A stretch of DNA of 64,000 bases from Paraburkholderia kururiensis JCM 10599 = LMG 19447 (GTDB lineage Bacteria > Pseudomonadota > Gammaproteobacteria > Burkholderiales > Burkholderiaceae), in contig NZ_RJZE01000005.1 of NCBI RefSeq assembly GCF_003986935.1, positions 276,546 through 340,545 on the forward strand. The letters are read 5' to 3'. Below, piece after piece: positions 45,847 to 55,124 of this stretch. The notes under the pieces are model-generated. The model worked only from the letters and a program-made list of their open reading frames with translations, had not been told where the DNA came from and ran no database searches. Within the stretch, counting starts at the first letter, position 1; the number at the start of each line of letters is the position of its first letter. Made by a program: the position numbers and the translations under genes.

Positions 45847-46941
45847 TCAGTGGATGACGTGCAATTCGTAACGCGCATCCGCGCGATCGCGGTCCGCTGC
45901 GTGGGTGCACAGGAAGGCGTCCCAGCCCAGTCGCGCGCCGCCGCCCAGTTGGCTCGGGCCGACTTCCGTGCGCCGCAATACGAGCGACACTTCGTACTCC
46001 AGCGTGACGCCCGCCAGCAACGTGAGCATGCGTTCGAGCGCGATAGCGCAATCGAAGCCCGGCAGGAACGATTCGTAATCGGCCTTCGAAAGCGGGCCAA
46101 TCACGAGCCGCGCGCGCATGTCGCGCTGCCACACGCGTTCGCCCGCGAGCGCCGACGCGCCAAGCGTCGCATTGATCTCGCCCAGCACGGTGAGCTGATC
46201 GCGCGGCACGTCATACCACTTGCCGATGAACTGGTCCACGCGCACAGGCACCTTGAAGTAATCGGACAGCGTGCGCTGCAGATAGGCCGCCGAAACGGGA
46301 CGATGTCGCGCGGGCAATGCGTAACCGGCAATGGCTTCGTCGAACAACGCGCCATTGCCCGTTTGCAGGCTCTCGCGTGTGCCGCCATCGCCCACGCCCG
46401 CCAGAGCGAGCAGCAACGGCAGATAGCGTTCGTCGCGATCGAGTTCGTAATGGAACGGCAGGCGGTACTTCTTCCAGGCCGCGTAGAAGAGCGCCGTCGC
46501 GCGATTGCCGAATACGTCGAAGAATTCGCGCGCCGCGCGATCGCGCTTCAGCTGCTCGCGCGAGACGATCTGCTCCGTGTAGTGCAGCGGCAACGCGCCC
46601 TGACCGCCCAACAGGCCGAAAAACGACGGCGTGATATCGACGCGCGAGAGTCCGCCGTTGGCCAGCGCCGCTGTGCGTTGATCCTTGTTTTTCAGCGCGT
46701 CGCCGCTGTGGTCGTAGGGTTGAGCCTGCTCGATCTCGCTGGGCGGAAACGCGAGCGACAGCGTGCTGCGAAAGCCGATGCGCTTCGCCAGCACGTCGCC
46801 GGTGCGCGTGGCCGCGGCGGCATCATTGTCCGAAAACCAGCGCTCCAGCATGCGCACGGCCTGGAAAAATTCGAACGCGTGCGGCTCGTCGAGCAGACGC
46901 TCGATTACACCAGGATCGACTCGCCGCTGCGCGGTTTGCAT
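45847..46941 (-). CDS. tssG: T6SS baseplate protein TssG
   Basis: 364 residues. The family start is seen in VIERLLDEPHAFEFFQAVRML and RIGFRSTLSLAFPPSEIEQ. SFFGLLGGQGALPLHYTEQI is the strongly conserved TssG/VasB block. The start overlaps the end of tssF by 37 nt. With TssE, TssF and TssK it builds the baseplate wedge. Confidence 0.95.
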   Translation of the reverse strand: MQTAQRRVDPGVIERLLDEPHAFEFFQAVRMLERWFSDNDAAAATRTGDVLAKRIGFRSTLSLAFPPSEIEQAQPYDHSGDALKNKDQRTAALANGGLSRVDITPSFFGLLGGQGALPLHYTEQIVSREQLKRDRAAREFFDVFGNRATALFYAAWKKYRLPFHYELDRDERYLPLLLALAGVGDGGTRESLQTGNGALFDEAIAGYALPARHRPVSAAYLQRTLSDYFKVPVRVDQFIGKWYDVPRDQLTVLGEINATLGASALAGERVWQRDMRARLVIGPLSKADYESFLPGFDCAIALERMLTLLAGVTLEYEVSLVLRRTEVGPSQLGGGARLGWDAFLCTHAADRDRADARYELHVIH

Positions 46942-48746
46942 CGCAGAATCTCCTCGCCGGTGCGCTTCGACACGACGATCAGTTGCACAAAACTGTTCAG
47001 ATGCACGTAAAGCCCAAAGAACGTGTCGAGCAGGCGCACGAACGTGGCCACGCTCGTGCCGACGAAGTGCTCCTCGTCCAGCGTAAGCCGGATTTCGACG
47101 CCGCGCACGAAGGTCGCGAACGGCTTGCCGGGCAGCCATTGCACGGCGGCACGCTGTTCGATGCCGACAATGCCTTCGATATGGCGCGACGACACCGCCG
47201 AGCGCCGCAGATCGTAGAGCACGAGCATCTCTTTCAATGCAGCAAGGCCGCTGTTTGCGAGCGATACATGGCTGAGCGCGAGATGCGAAACGAGCCGCCA
47301 GTGCGCGCCGCGTCCACGTTCGAAGCGCGCCGTGGGCGTAGGCCGACGCAGCATCGCAATGCTGCTGCCTGCCGGCGCGCCCCCTTCCACGAACAGGTCG
47401 CCGCCTTCCAGACCCACGGCGAGCCGCGACGGCAAATCGCGATTCGTGCAGGTGAGATCGACGCTCAGCGTATCGGTTTGCGGCGCCGAGGGTTCGAGGT
47501 CGATATCGACAATCGAGATCTCCGTCTCGTAGCCAGGGCTGTTCTCCGCCACCCAGGCATTGCGCCGAGCGAACCAGTAATGCCCGGCCTTTTCCGTCTC
47601 GCCGTGATGCAGCGAATAGAACGGCCTGAACTCGATCACCTTCTCTTCGTGCGCACGCTGACGCACGAGGTGGACGGAGTCGATGGAATAGATCTCGTAG
47701 GCGAACGCGTTGCGCCCTTCGGCAATGACAGGGTAGGACACGGCCTGGTGACTCACGCGAATCGGCTCGCCGCGCTGCCTGAAGAGATTCACGACGGGCG
47801 TGCAGAAGAGCCGCAAGTGGCTTGCCGAAAGCGTCTCCAGCAGGCGCGCCATATGCGAGTCGCCGCGCACGTCCTTGAGTACGACGTGAAGCGTAAGGCC
47901 GCGGCACGGACCCGCGGTACGCAGCATGGCGCCGAGATCGAAATCGACGAAATCGAATTTCTCGGGAAAGCCGAAGTACTCGGTGAGCAAACGATAGGCG
48001 GGATGCGACCGTGCCGGATAGTCGATCAAGCCGTCCGCTTCGTCGAAACCCGCTTGCGTGACCGGCGTGGCGCGCATTTCCTTCCAGCGTCCGCAGCGGT
48101 CCGGCTCTACATACGTAGCGAGTGCATTGACGAAGAGGCAATCGGCGAGTGCCGCGATGAAGGACTGCTCGCCATGCAGATGGGCCCGCAGGCGAGGCAC
48201 TTTCAGCGCAGCCAGATCGAGCTGAGGTGAAGTCGAAGCGAACGTGATCGAGACGATGCCGGTGGCGTTCGGGGGCAGCACGGTGGCACCCGGCGCCATG
48301 GCGAGCGGCAGATACTTCGCATCACTGATGGCGAGCGGCGCCAGCGTGACATCGTAGGCCGTGCGAAACCGGCACTCCACGCCGCGAATGGACCGGCTGC
48401 GCAGTTCCGTGCCGCGCGGCACGGTCTGCGGTTCCGTTAACTGGCTCACGGCAGCCGACATACCGAACTGCGCAATCGAACATGACGGAAACGGTCGAAG
48501 ATAGTGGGGGTACAGCACCTCGAGCAATGCTTCCGTGAATTCCGGATAGTCGTCGTCGAGCTTCTTGTTGATACGCGCGCCCAGCAATGCGAACGACTCG
48601 ATCATTCGCTCGACGTGCGGGTCTTCGCAATGCTCGCTCGTCATGGCGAGGCGCGCCGCGATCTTCGGATAGCGCTCGGCGAAGTCACGCGAATAACGAC
48701 GCAGGAACGACAGTTCGCGCTCGTAATACGGCAGCAGTTCTTCCAT
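46905..48746 (-). CDS. tssF: T6SS baseplate protein TssF
   Basis: 613 residues starting MEELLPYYERELSFLRRYS, the classic TssF/VasA N-terminus. Then come HVERMIESFALLGARINKKLDDDYPEFTEALLE and YPHYLRPFPSC. Size and position match the family. It forms the baseplate wedge with TssG, whose gene overlaps it. Confidence 0.96.
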   Translation of the reverse strand: MEELLPYYERELSFLRRYSRDFAERYPKIAARLAMTSEHCEDPHVERMIESFALLGARINKKLDDDYPEFTEALLEVLYPHYLRPFPSCSIAQFGMSAAVSQLTEPQTVPRGTELRSRSIRGVECRFRTAYDVTLAPLAISDAKYLPLAMAPGATVLPPNATGIVSITFASTSPQLDLAALKVPRLRAHLHGEQSFIAALADCLFVNALATYVEPDRCGRWKEMRATPVTQAGFDEADGLIDYPARSHPAYRLLTEYFGFPEKFDFVDFDLGAMLRTAGPCRGLTLHVVLKDVRGDSHMARLLETLSASHLRLFCTPVVNLFRQRGEPIRVSHQAVSYPVIAEGRNAFAYEIYSIDSVHLVRQRAHEEKVIEFRPFYSLHHGETEKAGHYWFARRNAWVAENSPGYETEISIVDIDLEPSAPQTDTLSVDLTCTNRDLPSRLAVGLEGGDLFVEGGAPAGSSIAMLRRPTPTARFERGRGAHWRLVSHLALSHVSLANSGLAALKEMLVLYDLRRSAVSSRHIEGIVGIEQRAAVQWLPGKPFATFVRGVEIRLTLDEEHFVGTSVATFVRLLDTFFGLYVHLNSFVQLIVVSKRTGEEILRCKPRSGESILV

Positions 48747-48806
48747 CAATCTATCCCCGAACCCCTCTCGTGCTGCCGCGCCCGCCGCCGTGGCGGGCAA
48801 GATGCA

Positions 48807-49286
48807 TCAAGCTCTCGCGCGTGTTCGCGAGACCGAGTATTGAAGCGTGGCCGGTTGCAGCATCGCGTCGAAGCTCACCGGCTCTTCTGCCGCCGAAACC
48901 ACGAGCAGGGCCTGAATCGCAAAACACAGCGCATGCGTGGATTGCCCGTTGAGTTCCAGCGTGACGGCGACCTGCCGCAAACGCGGCTCGTGACGCTCGA
49001 TGGCCTGCTGGATCGACTTGCAGATGAAGGTTCGGTCGTAATGACTCGCGAGACTTAAGCCCGCGAAATCGTTCAGACCGTAGGTCAACACCGAGCGCGA
49101 GCATTCCGGCAGCGACGTGAGCTCTTCCTCGGTCAGCGCGATTCGCGTGTTCAGGATCGCTTCCACGTCGCGCGCAACCGCGCCTTTCAGCTCGTCCAGC
49201 GACAATTGCCGCATCGCGGCCGGCGCCGGCAGATGCGGTTCGTCATCGAACAGCTTGTCGAGAAAGCTGGGTTCGAAGCGCTTCAT
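48807..49286 (-). CDS. tssE: T6SS baseplate protein TssE (gp25-like)
   Basis: 159 residues, related to phage T4 gp25. LPECSRSVLTYGLNDFAGL holds the conserved YGL(P/N)D core, and VAVTLELNGQSTHALCFAIQALLVV the gp25 strand region. It links the baseplate wedge to the sheath. It starts 70 nt after hcp and lies 60 nt before tssF. Confidence 0.93.
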   Translation of the reverse strand: MKRFEPSFLDKLFDDEPHLPAPAAMRQLSLDELKGAVARDVEAILNTRIALTEEELTSLPECSRSVLTYGLNDFAGLSLASHYDRTFICKSIQQAIERHEPRLRQVAVTLELNGQSTHALCFAIQALLVVSAAEEPVSFDAMLQPATLQYSVSRTRARA

Positions 49287-49356
49287 CAGGCAGTCGTCAG
49301 TTCAACGACGGCAAGGTGGCGCACCCGTTACCGAATGCGCACACCTCGCCGCACGA

Positions 49357-49860
49357 TCAGACCGCGTAGGTCTTGTCGTTCTTCGTGAGACTCCAGGCGC
49401 CCTGCGCGTTGCCGCCCTGGTTGCCGCCGATCTTCTGCTGCGTGTACTTCCACTGGACGGCGGCGTACTTCAGCGAGAAGTCCTCGGTCGGCAGGCCTTC
49501 GCCCACCACGCTCGGCGTGATGCTCGAAATGATCACGTACTTGAGCTTGATTTCGAGGTACTTGATGCGGTTGCCTTCGCCGTCGGAGCGCATGAAGTCG
49601 ATCGTGACTTCGTCGAACGTCGTGCCACCCGACGCATGCTGGTACAGCAGCGGGCTCACCACGTCGATGTCCTTCGTGAAGCGCATGTCGGAATGCTCGC
49701 AGCGCTCCGCCGTGTGGCCGCCTGCCGTCGATGCCGTTGCCGAGCGCGGCTGCAGGATCGAGTGGTTCCACGAATCGATTTCGATCCAGCCCGTGTGGTC
49801 CTTATCGGCCGACTCGCCCTTGATCGCAGGATTGCCGAATTTTAAATAGATGTCCTTCAT
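49357..49860 (-). CDS. hcp: T6SS inner-tube protein Hcp (TssD)
   Basis: 167 residues. MKDIYLKFGNPAIKGES and WIEIDSWNHSILQPR mark the family, and the Lys/Asp-flanked DEVTIDFMRSDGEGNRIKYLEIKL is the core Hcp strand pair. Hexameric rings of Hcp stack inside the TssB/TssC sheath and are secreted. The protein has no fused C-terminal effector domain. It lies between tssC and tssE. Confidence 0.96.
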   Translation of the reverse strand: MKDIYLKFGNPAIKGESADKDHTGWIEIDSWNHSILQPRSATASTAGGHTAERCEHSDMRFTKDIDVVSPLLYQHASGGTTFDEVTIDFMRSDGEGNRIKYLEIKLKYVIISSITPSVVGEGLPTEDFSLKYAAVQWKYTQQKIGGNQGGNAQGAWSLTKNDKTYAV

Positions 49861-49935
49861 AACTCATCGACTCCCCAAAGAGGTGGTTTTGACAGACGGC
49901 CCGGGCGGCCCCCGCCCGGGCGATGGCCTTCGATT

Positions 49936-51429
49936 TCAGGAATTGGCCGGCTTCGGCAAGTCCGCGACGAGCCGCAGCGAAATAGACAGCTCGTCCAGCT
50001 GGAAATGGGGACGCAGGAACGCCACCGAGCGATACGACCCAGGCTTGCCCGGAATCTCCGAGACCTGGATGGACGCTTCACGCAGCGGGAATTGCGCCTT
50101 TTGCTCCTGGGTGGCGTTGTCGTCGAGCAGCACGTACTGGGAAATCCAGCGGTTCAGGAAAACCTCGACGTTCTGAGCCGATGCAAAGCTGCCAATCTTG
50201 TCGCGCATCATCGCCTTCAGGTAGTGCGCCACGCGCGAGACCGAGAAGATGTACTGGAGCTGCGCGGAGAGCACGGCGTTCGCATTCGCACTATCCGTGC
50301 TGTACTTACGCGGCTTTTGCACCGACTGTGCTGCGAAAAACGCAGCGTAGTCCGAGTTCTTGCAGTGCACGAGCGGAATGAAGCCGAGGTCGCTCAGTTC
50401 CTTCTCGCGCCGATCGGTAATGGCAATTTCGGTCGGACACTTCAGTGCGACTTCGCCGTCGTCGGTCTTGAAGGTATGCGTGGGCAGGTCTTCCACCAGC
50501 CCACCGCCCTCCACACCGCGGATCGCGGCACACCAGCCGAAGTCGTCGAATGCAGCGGTCAGACGGGCAGCAAAAGCCCAGGCTGCGTTACACCACAGGT
50601 ACTTGCTGTGGTCGGTGCCGTCCACGTCTTCGACGAAGTTGAAGCCTTCCGCCGTGGCGCCGTCTTTAGGATTGAACGGCAAACGGCCGAGAAAGCGCGG
50701 CAGCGTAAGACCGACATAGCGCGAATCTTCGGAATCGCGGAACGACTTCCACTTCGCGTACTCGACGGTGTCGAACACTTTGCCGAGATCGCGCGGCTTG
50801 CCCAGATCGGCGAACGATTCGAGGCCCAGCAGTTCGGGCGAAGCCGACGCTACGAACGGCGCATGCGCCGCGGCGGCAACGTGCGCCATCTGTTCGATGA
50901 AATAGACGTCCTCGGGCTGACGCGTAATTTCGAAGTCGCCGATCAGCGTGCCGAACGGCGCGCCGCCAAAGGTGCCGAACTCTTCTTCGTAGACTTTCTT
51001 GAAGAGCGCGCTCTGGTCGAACTCGATAGCCGTCTTGAAGTCGCGCACGAGGTCGCGCTTGGTCGCGTTGAGTGCCTTGATCTTGATGGTGGAGCCGGTG
51101 TTGCTCTCCTGGCACAGATAGTGAAGCCCGCGCCATGTGCTTTCGAGGCGCTGGAATTCCGCCGCGTGCATGACCGCGCTCAATTGTGCCGAGATGAGCC
51201 GGTCCAGTTCGGCCACGCGTGCGTCGATGGTGGCCGACAGGTTGTCGGACACGATCACCGTGCCGTCGAGCACCTGATGCACGAGTTCGCCGATCAGGTC
51301 CTTCGCGCGCGCGTGCTCCGACTCGGACTTCGCGACCTTGCTCTTCTCGACGATCTCGTCGAGCAGCGACGGTGCCGCGTCCGCTTCGTCCACGCTCGTG
51401 AGTTGCGCTGCTGCCGTTTGCTGGTTCAT
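49936..51429 (-). CDS. tssC: T6SS sheath large subunit TssC (VipB)
   Basis: 497 residues from the ATG at 51429 (GAGGGG 7 nt upstream). LISAQLSAVMHAAEFQRLESTWRGLHYL and LVRDFKTAIEFDQSALFKKVYEEEFGTFGG are the conserved sheath segments, and CPTEIAITDRREKELSDLGFIPLVHCKNSDYAAFF is also diagnostic. It forms the contractile sheath with TssB, which is encoded 30 nt upstream. Confidence 0.97.
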   Translation of the reverse strand: MNQQTAAAQLTSVDEADAAPSLLDEIVEKSKVAKSESEHARAKDLIGELVHQVLDGTVIVSDNLSATIDARVAELDRLISAQLSAVMHAAEFQRLESTWRGLHYLCQESNTGSTIKIKALNATKRDLVRDFKTAIEFDQSALFKKVYEEEFGTFGGAPFGTLIGDFEITRQPEDVYFIEQMAHVAAAAHAPFVASASPELLGLESFADLGKPRDLGKVFDTVEYAKWKSFRDSEDSRYVGLTLPRFLGRLPFNPKDGATAEGFNFVEDVDGTDHSKYLWCNAAWAFAARLTAAFDDFGWCAAIRGVEGGGLVEDLPTHTFKTDDGEVALKCPTEIAITDRREKELSDLGFIPLVHCKNSDYAAFFAAQSVQKPRKYSTDSANANAVLSAQLQYIFSVSRVAHYLKAMMRDKIGSFASAQNVEVFLNRWISQYVLLDDNATQEQKAQFPLREASIQVSEIPGKPGSYRSVAFLRPHFQLDELSISLRLVADLPKPANS

Positions 51430-51459
51430 CTCATACCCCTCGCACACCCCGTACTGCGT

Positions 51460-51999
51460 TTATTCGTCTTTGGCTTCGCCGTCTTTCAGGTCGCCCGCCG
51501 CTGCACCGCTCACCCGCGCAAGTGCCTGGAGTTGCTGCGTATTGCTGAGCACTTCGGCGAGCAGGTCTTCCAGCTTGTCGTTGCCGGCAAGCTTGTTGCG
51601 CAGGTCGGCCAGTTTTTGGCGCGCTTCGAGCAGGCGTCGCAGCGGCTCGATCTGCGCGACGACTTCGTCCGGGTTGAAGTCGGCAATGGACCGAAAACGC
51701 AGGTCGACCGCGAACTTGCCGCCGGCGTCCGAGAGGCGGTTTTCCACCTGATACGCGGCGCGCGGCTCGATACCGCGCATCACGTCGTCGAAGTTGTCCC
51801 GATCGATGCTGACGAACTTGCGATCGCGCAGCTTCGGCTGCTCGACTTCAGACTGACCGGCGAGATCGCCAACCACGCCCACCACGAACGGCAGTTCCTT
51901 GATTTCGATAGCGTCGCCGCGCTCGACCTCATAGGTGAGCTGCACGCGGGGCGGCCGCACCTTTTGCAAGCGCTTCTGAATGCTTTCCTTCTTCGCCAT
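51460..51999 (-). CDS. tssB: T6SS sheath small subunit TssB (VipA)
   Basis: 179 residues. KRLQKVRPPRVQLTYEVERG and LPFVVGVVGDLAGQSE are the standard family start, then FVSIDRDNFDDVMRGIEPR. Its C-terminal tail is Ala/Asp/Glu-rich. It interlocks with TssC to form the sheath. It follows the TPR lipoprotein gene by 42 nt. Confidence 0.96.
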   Translation of the reverse strand: MAKKESIQKRLQKVRPPRVQLTYEVERGDAIEIKELPFVVGVVGDLAGQSEVEQPKLRDRKFVSIDRDNFDDVMRGIEPRAAYQVENRLSDAGGKFAVDLRFRSIADFNPDEVVAQIEPLRRLLEARQKLADLRNKLAGNDKLEDLLAEVLSNTQQLQALARVSGAAAGDLKDGEAKDE

Positions 52000-52041
52000 G
52001 AACGGCTCCCAGGTGCAGACGAACAGTCGTTTGAGTGTGAA

Positions 52042-52707
52042 TCAGCGCAGCGCGCTGAACGGGTCCGAGGCGCCACCGCTCTGCGCAGCCTTTGCAGGCG
52101 CGGGCGCCGGAGCGGCGGCCGGCGCAGCTTCGGGAGCGGCGCTGCCCGTTGCGCTTGCGGTCACCGCCGGCTTCTCTTTCACCACGTGGCGCACGATGCG
52201 GCGCTTCTTCGGCACGGGCTTTTCAGCCTGTTGCTCGGGCGGGAACAACGACTCTTCGCCCAGCGTGTCGCGCAATTGTTTGGCGAGGACCTGGGCGTCC
52301 GACTTTGCGTCGCCGGCAAGCGAGGCGTCCTGCCTCAATTCGCCAAGCGATTGCGTCGCCACGCGCAGACCGGCCACCGCCAGTACGCTCTTCGCCTGGC
52401 GATCCGTCTGATCGCGCTGCAGGGCTTCCTGCGCAGCGACGATGGCCTGGCCGTAATGACCTTGGGAGAACTGGATCTGCGCAATGCGCGACCACGGTTC
52501 TTCGCGGGTCGGGTCGCTCTTGGCGAGTTGCTGATACAGCGCGATGGCACGATCCTGATCGCCGCCCTTCGATACCGTATCTGCGTCCGCCAATGCCTTG
52601 TCGAAAGCTTGCGGCGTAGTCGCCACGTTGTTTTGCGTCGCGCAGCCGGCGACGAGTCCGCACGCCAACACCACCCCAGATAGTTTCGTGTGAAGCCGCT
52701 GTTTCAT
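52042..52707 (-). CDS. TPR-containing lipoprotein at the head of the T6SS sheath operon
   Basis: 221 residues from the ATG at 52707; a GTG at 52716 would add three residues. The signal ends in a lipobox (GLVAGC, lipidated C22). Two or three TPR-like units span about residues 35-100 (AIALYQQLAKSDPTREEPW, then AIVAAQEALQRDQTDRQAK). The C-terminal 60 residues are Lys/Ala/Pro-rich. The conserved place ahead of tssB in this type of Burkholderia locus suggests an accessory role at the outer membrane. From memory a similar lipoprotein precedes tssB in B. cenocepacia. Function unknown. Confidence 0.85.
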   Translation of the reverse strand: MKQRLHTKLSGVVLACGLVAGCATQNNVATTPQAFDKALADADTVSKGGDQDRAIALYQQLAKSDPTREEPWSRIAQIQFSQGHYGQAIVAAQEALQRDQTDRQAKSVLAVAGLRVATQSLGELRQDASLAGDAKSDAQVLAKQLRDTLGEESLFPPEQQAEKPVPKKRRIVRHVVKEKPAVTASATGSAAPEAAPAAAPAPAPAKAAQSGGASDPFSALR

Positions 52708-53071
52708 CTTTTTCACCGACAGGCGAGTTTTTTAATTCCGGTGCAAACCGGGTTTTACTTTAAGTGAAGTGCGCGGGTATAGTACAGGCCAAATTTCTAC
52801 AATTCAACTTCCGCGCGAAGAGGTATTGCACAAAAAGAATTGCAGTTGGCCTTTACCGCTAGCAGCAAGAAATTCTTTCCGAAATTATCTGGAATATCCG
52901 ATCCGGCCCGGAAAAAGTTTCCTGAAAGCGGCTTGAACTGCCACGCGGAGAGCCCGTGTGGCATATGCGTCGAGCATCGTTAAATATGTGCAAATATGTG
53001 GCAAAAGGCCGTTTTTCTGATTTTCCAGGGCTTGACGGGGGAGGCGCCGGCGCTCGGCCGGCCGATTCACA
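52708..53071. other. Divergent promoter region of the T6SS sheath and tssJKL operons
   Basis: 364 nt, more AT-rich than the surrounding genes. It must drive both the TPR lipoprotein/tssB operon (leftward) and tssJ (rightward). It holds the tandem AAATATGTG repeat at 52982-53000. No regulator gene of the T6SS was found in the window. Confidence 0.6.
52982..53000. repeat. Tandem AAATATGTG repeat upstream of tssJ
   Basis: AAATATGTG at 52982-52990 and again at 52992-53000, a 10-bp period, 72 nt before tssJ. The spacing is one helical turn, as for paired regulator contacts. Function is inferred. Confidence 0.45.
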
Positions 53072-53686
53072 ATGAATCCGCGCTTTATTCAATATGCATC
53101 AGCACTTGCAGCGAGCGTGGCGCTCGCGGGCTGTGCCGCAGGCATCTCGGTGCTGGGCGCCGCGGCGTCTTCTGCCCTTCAGGCAGCGGGCATCGGCAAA
53201 CCCGACGTACCCGACGCGCAGAAGCCGCCGCGCAATATCGGCCTGACGCTCTTTGCCGCGCCAAACCTCAACGCGGCCAACGACAACCGGCCGCTCGCCC
53301 TCGTGGTGCGAGTCTATGCGCTAAAAGACCCCACCTCGTTCGAGCAGGCGCCTTTCGATACCTTTACAGATCCTCAAAAGGAAAAAAGTACCCTGGGAGC
53401 TGATTTGCTTAGTGTCCGGGAGGTGACTTTAATACCCGGTCAACGCTATTCGGCCACTGAAAAGGTTTCCAGGGAAGCACAGGCGCTGGGTATCGTGGCA
53501 TTGTTCCGCGATCCGGCCATGCAGCGCTGGAAATTCGCGTTCGATCCTGCGAAATCGGAGAAATCCGGCATAATGGTCGGCCTGCATAACTGCGCCATGA
53601 CGGTTACGAATGGCACAGTGATCGCGCCTGAACAGGGAATGCCGTCGCAACCGCTGAATATGCTGTCTTCAGTGAGTTGCGGATAA
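53072..53686 (+). CDS. tssJ: T6SS outer-membrane lipoprotein TssJ
   Basis: 204 residues. Signal ends in a lipobox (ALAGC, C21). The mature domain has the TssJ strand pair LTLFAAPNLNAANDNRPLALVVRVYALKD and ATEKVSREAQALGIVALFRDP. It anchors the TssM C-terminal domain at the outer membrane. First gene of the tssJ-tssK-tssL operon, 91 nt before tssK. Confidence 0.93.
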   Translation: MNPRFIQYASALAASVALAGCAAGISVLGAAASSALQAAGIGKPDVPDAQKPPRNIGLTLFAAPNLNAANDNRPLALVVRVYALKDPTSFEQAPFDTFTDPQKEKSTLGADLLSVREVTLIPGQRYSATEKVSREAQALGIVALFRDPAMQRWKFAFDPAKSEKSGIMVGLHNCAMTVTNGTVIAPEQGMPSQPLNMLSSVSCG

Positions 53687-53777
53687 GAATGACGCTGACG
53701 TGTCATTTAACAATCTTTGAATCCGGCATGGCCGGCCCCGTTCTTGTATTCGGCCGCACGCATACGACAGGTTTGAG

Positions 53778-55124
53778 ATGAGCTATTCAGCCAAGGTGCT
53801 CTGGGGGGAAGGCCTGTTTCTCAGGCCGCAGCATTTTCAGCGGCAGGACGCCTATCATGAGGCACGCCTGTTCGAGTCCATTCAGTCCATCCAACCGTAC
53901 AACTGGGGCGTGCGTTCCGTGCGCTTCGATCGCGACGCGCTGGGCAGCAACGTGCTGCGGGTGGCCGATCTCGCGCTGGTCTTTCCGGACGGCACGCTGT
54001 ACTCCGCTCCGCAGGCCGACGACCCTCCGCCGCCCGTAGCCCTCGATACGCTGCCCGACGGTATCAACGAATTCACGTTCTTTCTTGCCCTGCACCCGCT
54101 GCGCGATACCGGCGCGAACTATACGGACGATCGCGATGCCGGCTTCGTCGCGCGCTACGTGAGCGAGCAGGCCCCCGTGGCGGATCACTTTACCGACGCC
54201 GCCGCGGCCGACATCGCGTTCCTCAAGACCAGCGTCAAGCTGATCGCGCACAGCGAGCCGCGCGACCAGTTGCTTGCGGTGCCGCTCGTGCGTGTGCGAC
54301 GCACGGCGACGTCGGGCTTCGAGATCGACGATACGTTCGTGCCGCCGTGTCTTGCCATCGAGGCATCGCCCATCCTGCATCAGCGTCTGCGCCAACTGAT
54401 CGACGCGCTGCAGGCCAAGGTGAACGCGCTGTACGGCTTTCACCGCGAGCCGACGAAAAACATCATCGAGTTCCGCTCGGGCGACATCGCCTCGTTCTGG
54501 CTGCTGCATACCGCTAACGCGGCATTTGCAACGCTTGCGCACCTGTACCAGCACGCGGCGCTGCATCCCGAGCGGCTGTTCCAGGAACTGCTGAGATTGA
54601 CAGGACAACTGATGACGTTTTCGAAGGGCTACGCGCTCGCCGATCTGCCGGCCTATCGTCACGACGACCCGGGTCCCGGCTTCGCGCGACTCGACACGAT
54701 GCTGCGCGATCTGCTCGAGACTGTCATCTCCACACGCTACTTCGCGATTGCGCTCGACGAGCTCCGTCCGTCGTTCCATACCGGGCGGCTCGACTCAGGC
54801 AAGATCGACGACAAGACGCAGTTCTTCGTCGCGGTGTCCGCCAACATGCCGACAGTCGAACTCGTCGAAGCGGTGCCGGCGCGCTTCAAGGTGGGCGCAC
54901 CCGACGACGTCGACAAGCTCGTGCTCTCCGCCATGCCCGGCGTGCGCCTCGTCTACACGCCGCAGGTGCCGCCCGCCATTCCGGTGCGTCCGGGCGCCTG
55001 CTACTTCTCGCTCGAAGCGCGCGGCCCACTCTACGAGCGCATGCTGCAGGCCCAATCGGCGACCATCTACGCGCCCTCCGGCATCGACGATCTCAAACTC
55101 GAACTCATCGCGGTCACATCATGA
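53778..55124 (+). CDS. tssK: T6SS baseplate-membrane connector TssK
   Basis: 448 residues. VLWGEGLFLRPQHFQRQDAYHE is the family signature at the N-terminus, and HREPTKNIIEFRSGDIASFWLLHTAN lies mid-protein. TssK links the baseplate to the TssL/TssM membrane complex. Its stop overlaps the tssL start as ATGA. Confidence 0.96.
   Translation: MSYSAKVLWGEGLFLRPQHFQRQDAYHEARLFESIQSIQPYNWGVRSVRFDRDALGSNVLRVADLALVFPDGTLYSAPQADDPPPPVALDTLPDGINEFTFFLALHPLRDTGANYTDDRDAGFVARYVSEQAPVADHFTDAAAADIAFLKTSVKLIAHSEPRDQLLAVPLVRVRRTATSGFEIDDTFVPPCLAIEASPILHQRLRQLIDALQAKVNALYGFHREPTKNIIEFRSGDIASFWLLHTANAAFATLAHLYQHAALHPERLFQELLRLTGQLMTFSKGYALADLPAYRHDDPGPGFARLDTMLRDLLETVISTRYFAIALDELRPSFHTGRLDSGKIDDKTQFFVAVSANMPTVELVEAVPARFKVGAPDDVDKLVLSAMPGVRLVYTPQVPPAIPVRPGACYFSLEARGPLYERMLQAQSATIYAPSGIDDLKLELIAVTS

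Noticed and set aside
50005..52683. 892-codon plus-strand open frame antisense to tssC, tssB and the TPR lipoprotein
   Set aside because: Same cause; the minus-strand genes are unmistakable family members.
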